7,553 nt of DNA from an uncultured Clostridium sp. (GTDB lineage Bacteria; Bacillota; Clostridia; Peptostreptococcales; Peptostreptococcaceae). Where the stretch lies: the NCBI GenBank assembly GCA_900539645.1, contig UQCY01000091.1, positions 1 to 7,553 on the forward strand, written 5' to 3'. Each line of letters starts with the position of its first letter. Position 1 is the stretch's first letter. The notes under the pieces were generated by a model. The model was given only the letters and a program-made list of their open reading frames with translations. It had not been told where the DNA came from and made no database searches. Below, one piece after another: positions 6,191 through 7,553 of this stretch. Both the position numbers and the translations under genes were made by a program.

Positions 6191-6772
6191 ATGGATAAAT
6201 TTGAGATATTATGCAATGAAATCAATGATATTTGCAAATCTCTTCAAGAAGAGGAAAAAGAAGAAGTAACAGATTTAAAAGCTTTTAGAGCATATTCTTA
6301 TATAAAAAATATGTATCTTAATGATGTTGGAGATGCACTGTTGTTTTGTGCGTCTATGAATTTAATAAATACTTATGTCAAACAAGAAAATAGCAAGCTT
6401 GGATATAGATTTAAAACTGAATTTTCATATTTAATAAGTATTTGTGCAAATGTTGGAATTCAAGATATGAAAATATATTTAGATAAGGAATCTAGAAATC
6501 AATTGCTTTTAGTACAGTTTTGGAAGTTGCAATTTAGTTTTCATAATGTACCTTTGACAAATGAGTTACTAGAGTTATCAAATGGTATCTTAGAAACGGA
6601 ATTTGAATGGGATGGAATTAGAAAACAGCAGTGTGCAAACACTATCTTTGATATGGCTGAAAATAATAGAGATAGAAGATGCTTTAAGACATTTAGAGGA
6701 AAAGATCTTGATAGAAAGATTAACTCGTTGGTAAATAAATTTGAACAAGGAAAAATTGGGTTTGAATATTAA
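6191..6772 (+). CDS. Uncharacterised 193-residue protein
   Basis: I do not recognise this gene. The product is soluble, without signal peptide or membrane segment, and looks mainly helical at the N terminus (2-65, acidic) and C terminus (140-190, basic). In the middle is a probable strand pair around VQFWKLQFSFHNV (108-120), followed by W-D-G-I-R-K-Q-Q (140-147). The QFSFHN and W-G-I-R/K-x-Q pattern gives a faint impression of a widespread hypothetical family, but I attach no name or function to it. It contains several Cys residues (8, 15, 53, 85, 148, 164), not in a metal-binding spacing. It begins 11 bases after the preceding gene with only a weak AAGAGA ribosome site, suggesting translational coupling. 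Its glutamine codons are mainly CAA (6 of 9), unlike feoAB, the SDR and the hydrolase, which mostly use CAG. It is the last gene of the unit. Confidence 0.7.
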   Translation: MDKFEILCNEINDICKSLQEEEKEEVTDLKAFRAYSYIKNMYLNDVGDALLFCASMNLINTYVKQENSKLGYRFKTEFSYLISICANVGIQDMKIYLDKESRNQLLLVQFWKLQFSFHNVPLTNELLELSNGILETEFEWDGIRKQQCANTIFDMAENNRDRRCFKTFRGKDLDRKINSLVNKFEQGKIGFEY

Positions 6773-6811
6773 AAAATACTGCTATACAGAAAATGTTTAG
6801 CAGTATTTTTT
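6771..6811. terminator. Bidirectional terminator between convergent genes
   Basis: A perfect 14-bp stem (AAAAAATACTGCTA at 6771-6784 with TAGCAGTATTTTTT at 6798-6811) encloses a 13-nt loop. It has a T-run in both directions, because the A-rich 5' arm gives the T-run on the minus strand. It begins inside the stop codon of the plus-strand gene and lies within the 62 bases that separate the two convergent stop codons, so it serves both genes. Confidence 0.92.
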
Positions 6812-6834
6812 TATTTTATATGTAATCTTTAATT

Positions 6835-7479
6835 TTAATCGATGCAATATCTTAATATAGTTTTCAATTTACTCTCCTCAGTTCTATTAGAATTATTCAA
6901 ATAAATCTCCCTATGCCAATCATATTTCCTAGTCAATCCATTTTCCTTACAGAATAAGTCCATCTTTTCAAAAGAATAAGTTTCCTCATCATAAGAGCCG
7001 ACGTGCAAAATATTTACAGAATTACCATCATTCATAGAATCAAAATAAATATCTTTATAAAAAACATTAGGCTTCTTTTTAGCTACTTTATCAGCTGCTG
7101 ATTTAAAATCATCTTCTGTTATAAAATCAGGCTGTCTAATCATAATTGTATATTCTAAATTATTCTTATCAAATTCATTGCAGCAATTATTATTAGTCGA
7201 ATTATCTTGAGAAACTTTCCAAATTCCTTCAAGAGGATAAACAACATAATCTGTAATCTCATCAGTATCAAGGTCTTTTACTTGATGTGATTTTTTATAA
7301 TCCATTTTTATAGCATAAGCCAAAGAAAAAAGAGCAGATACCTTTTCTGAAAACTCCTCGTCGTTTGGATTTCCTTTACCATCTATCATAATGAAATTTT
7401 GAGTACCTATATCCAAAAGAGCAGGAACTTTCTTGATATTATATATCTCCTTTTCATGTTTTCGCCATTCTAGTTTCAT
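6835..7479 (-). CDS. GyrI-like small-molecule-binding domain protein
   Basis: This 214-residue cytosolic protein is of the stand-alone GyrI-like type (PF06445/COG4832 group). Recognisable elements are MKLEWRKHEKEIY at the N terminus, FIMIDGKGNPN (29-39), LAYAIKM (53-59), the hallmark YPLEGIW (81-87), YTIMIRQPDFITEDDF (110-125), ILHVGSYDEE (157-166) and HREIYLN near the end. The region around 92-105 (Asn/Cys/Asp-rich) replaces the usual short loop between LEGIW and MIRQPDF. The family folds as two SHS2 modules binding amphipathic small molecules. Some members hydrolyse cyclopropanoid toxins or act as drug-binding partners of regulators; the ligand here is unknown. The ATG at 7479 is chosen because GGAGG at 7491-7495 precedes it. 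The in-frame ATG at 7497 overlaps that site and has none of its own. The gene converges on the four-gene unit and is separately transcribed. Confidence 0.88.
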   Translation of the reverse strand: MKLEWRKHEKEIYNIKKVPALLDIGTQNFIMIDGKGNPNDEEFSEKVSALFSLAYAIKMDYKKSHQVKDLDTDEITDYVVYPLEGIWKVSQDNSTNNNCCNEFDKNNLEYTIMIRQPDFITEDDFKSAADKVAKKKPNVFYKDIYFDSMNDGNSVNILHVGSYDEETYSFEKMDLFCKENGLTRKYDWHREIYLNNSNRTEESKLKTILRYCID

Positions 7480-7487
7480 ATGATCTA

Positions 7488-7495
7488 CTTCCTCC
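7488..7495 (-). promoter_or_regulatory. Ribosome site fixing the GyrI-like start
   Basis: On the minus strand GGAGGAAG lies 8 bases before the ATG at 7479 (11 counted from GGAGG). It immediately follows the first two bases of the alternative ATG at 7497, so the longer reading would have the ribosome site inside its own coding sequence. Confidence 0.75.
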
Positions 7496-7496
7496 A

Positions 7497-7535
7497 TGTA
7501 TATAATTTAAAAATGTATATATTAAATTATATACA
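7497..7535. repeat. Nested inverted repeat, three TGTATATA half-sites
   Basis: TGTATATAATTTAA (7497-7510) and TTAAATTATATACA (7522-7535) are a perfect 14-bp inverted repeat with an 11-bp spacer. Inside the spacer a further TGTATATA (7514-7521) pairs with TATATACA (7528-7535) across 6 bp. The octamer TGTATATA thus occurs at 7497 (+), 7514 (+) and 7528 (-). The cluster sits directly upstream of the GyrI-like gene and covers its likely -10, as expected for a repressor operator. As RNA it would be an all-A/U hairpin just before the ribosome site, a weaker alternative. Confidence 0.6.
7526..7531 (-). promoter_or_regulatory. Candidate -10 for the GyrI-like gene
   Basis: On the minus strand TATAAT reads from 7531 down to 7526, inside the inverted repeat. 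No convincing -35 is seen in the 16-18 bp before it; the best is TAAGAT at the extreme window edge. The promoter is therefore only partly supported. Confidence 0.35.
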
Positions 7536-7553
7536 AGTAAATATGACATCTTA

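Noticed and set aside
6771..6811. Inverted repeat considered as a mobile-element end or attachment site
   Set aside because: The T-runs on both strands and its position between two convergent stop codons are fully explained by a bidirectional terminator.
7497..7553. Terminal inverted repeat of an insertion sequence at the right edge
   Set aside because: Both arms lie within 39 bases of each other next to a ribosome site, there is no transposase or target duplication, and an operator explains it better.

Overview
The window comes from a low-GC, Gram-positive anaerobe-type genome, most likely a member of the Clostridia and plausibly Peptostreptococcaceae. The evidence is the very AT-rich DNA, heavy use of ATA (Ile) and AGA (Arg) codons, strong AGGAGG-type ribosome sites, compact intrinsic terminators, and the protein types themselves: a fused FeoA-FeoB and a clostridial 7-alpha-hydroxysteroid-dehydrogenase-like SDR. 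The family-level placement is inference. I see no rRNA, tRNA, CRISPR array, insertion sequence or phage gene.

Left part (1-3233). The window opens inside a DUF4097-type beta-repeat protein whose 5' end lies outside. It ends at a clean intrinsic terminator. A promoter then leads to a single large gene for a FeoA-FeoB fusion, the ferrous iron importer, with complete G motifs and both membrane gate regions. No intrinsic terminator is visible behind feoAB.

Middle (3234-4237). A monocistronic SDR gene follows, with its own -10 element, a very strong ribosome site and its own terminator. Its Thr-Arg and Arg residues at the nucleotide site, its NNFG motif and its C-terminal tail resemble clostridial NADP-dependent 7-alpha-hydroxysteroid dehydrogenases, so a role in bile acid 7-oxidation is the best guess.

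Right part (4238-6811). An extended -10 promoter, overlapped by a 7-2-7 inverted repeat, precedes four same-strand genes that look like one transcription unit: a GNAT acetyltransferase, an alpha/beta hydrolase with a full catalytic triad, a small three-helix membrane protein of unknown function, and an unrecognised soluble protein. A 14-bp hairpin closes this unit and also serves the convergent gene. That minus-strand gene (6835-7479) encodes a GyrI-like small-molecule-binding protein. It is preceded by an operator-like cluster of TGTATATA half-sites at the right edge.

Three longest-ORF starts should be moved downstream on ribosome-site evidence: the hydrolase to 4882, the small membrane protein to 5802 and the GyrI-like protein to 7479. 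The window is mostly a string of independent housekeeping and accessory genes. I do not see a clear new multi-gene system. The least explained parts are the 6191-6772 protein, whose glutamine codon use differs from the genes to its left, and the operator-like repeats.
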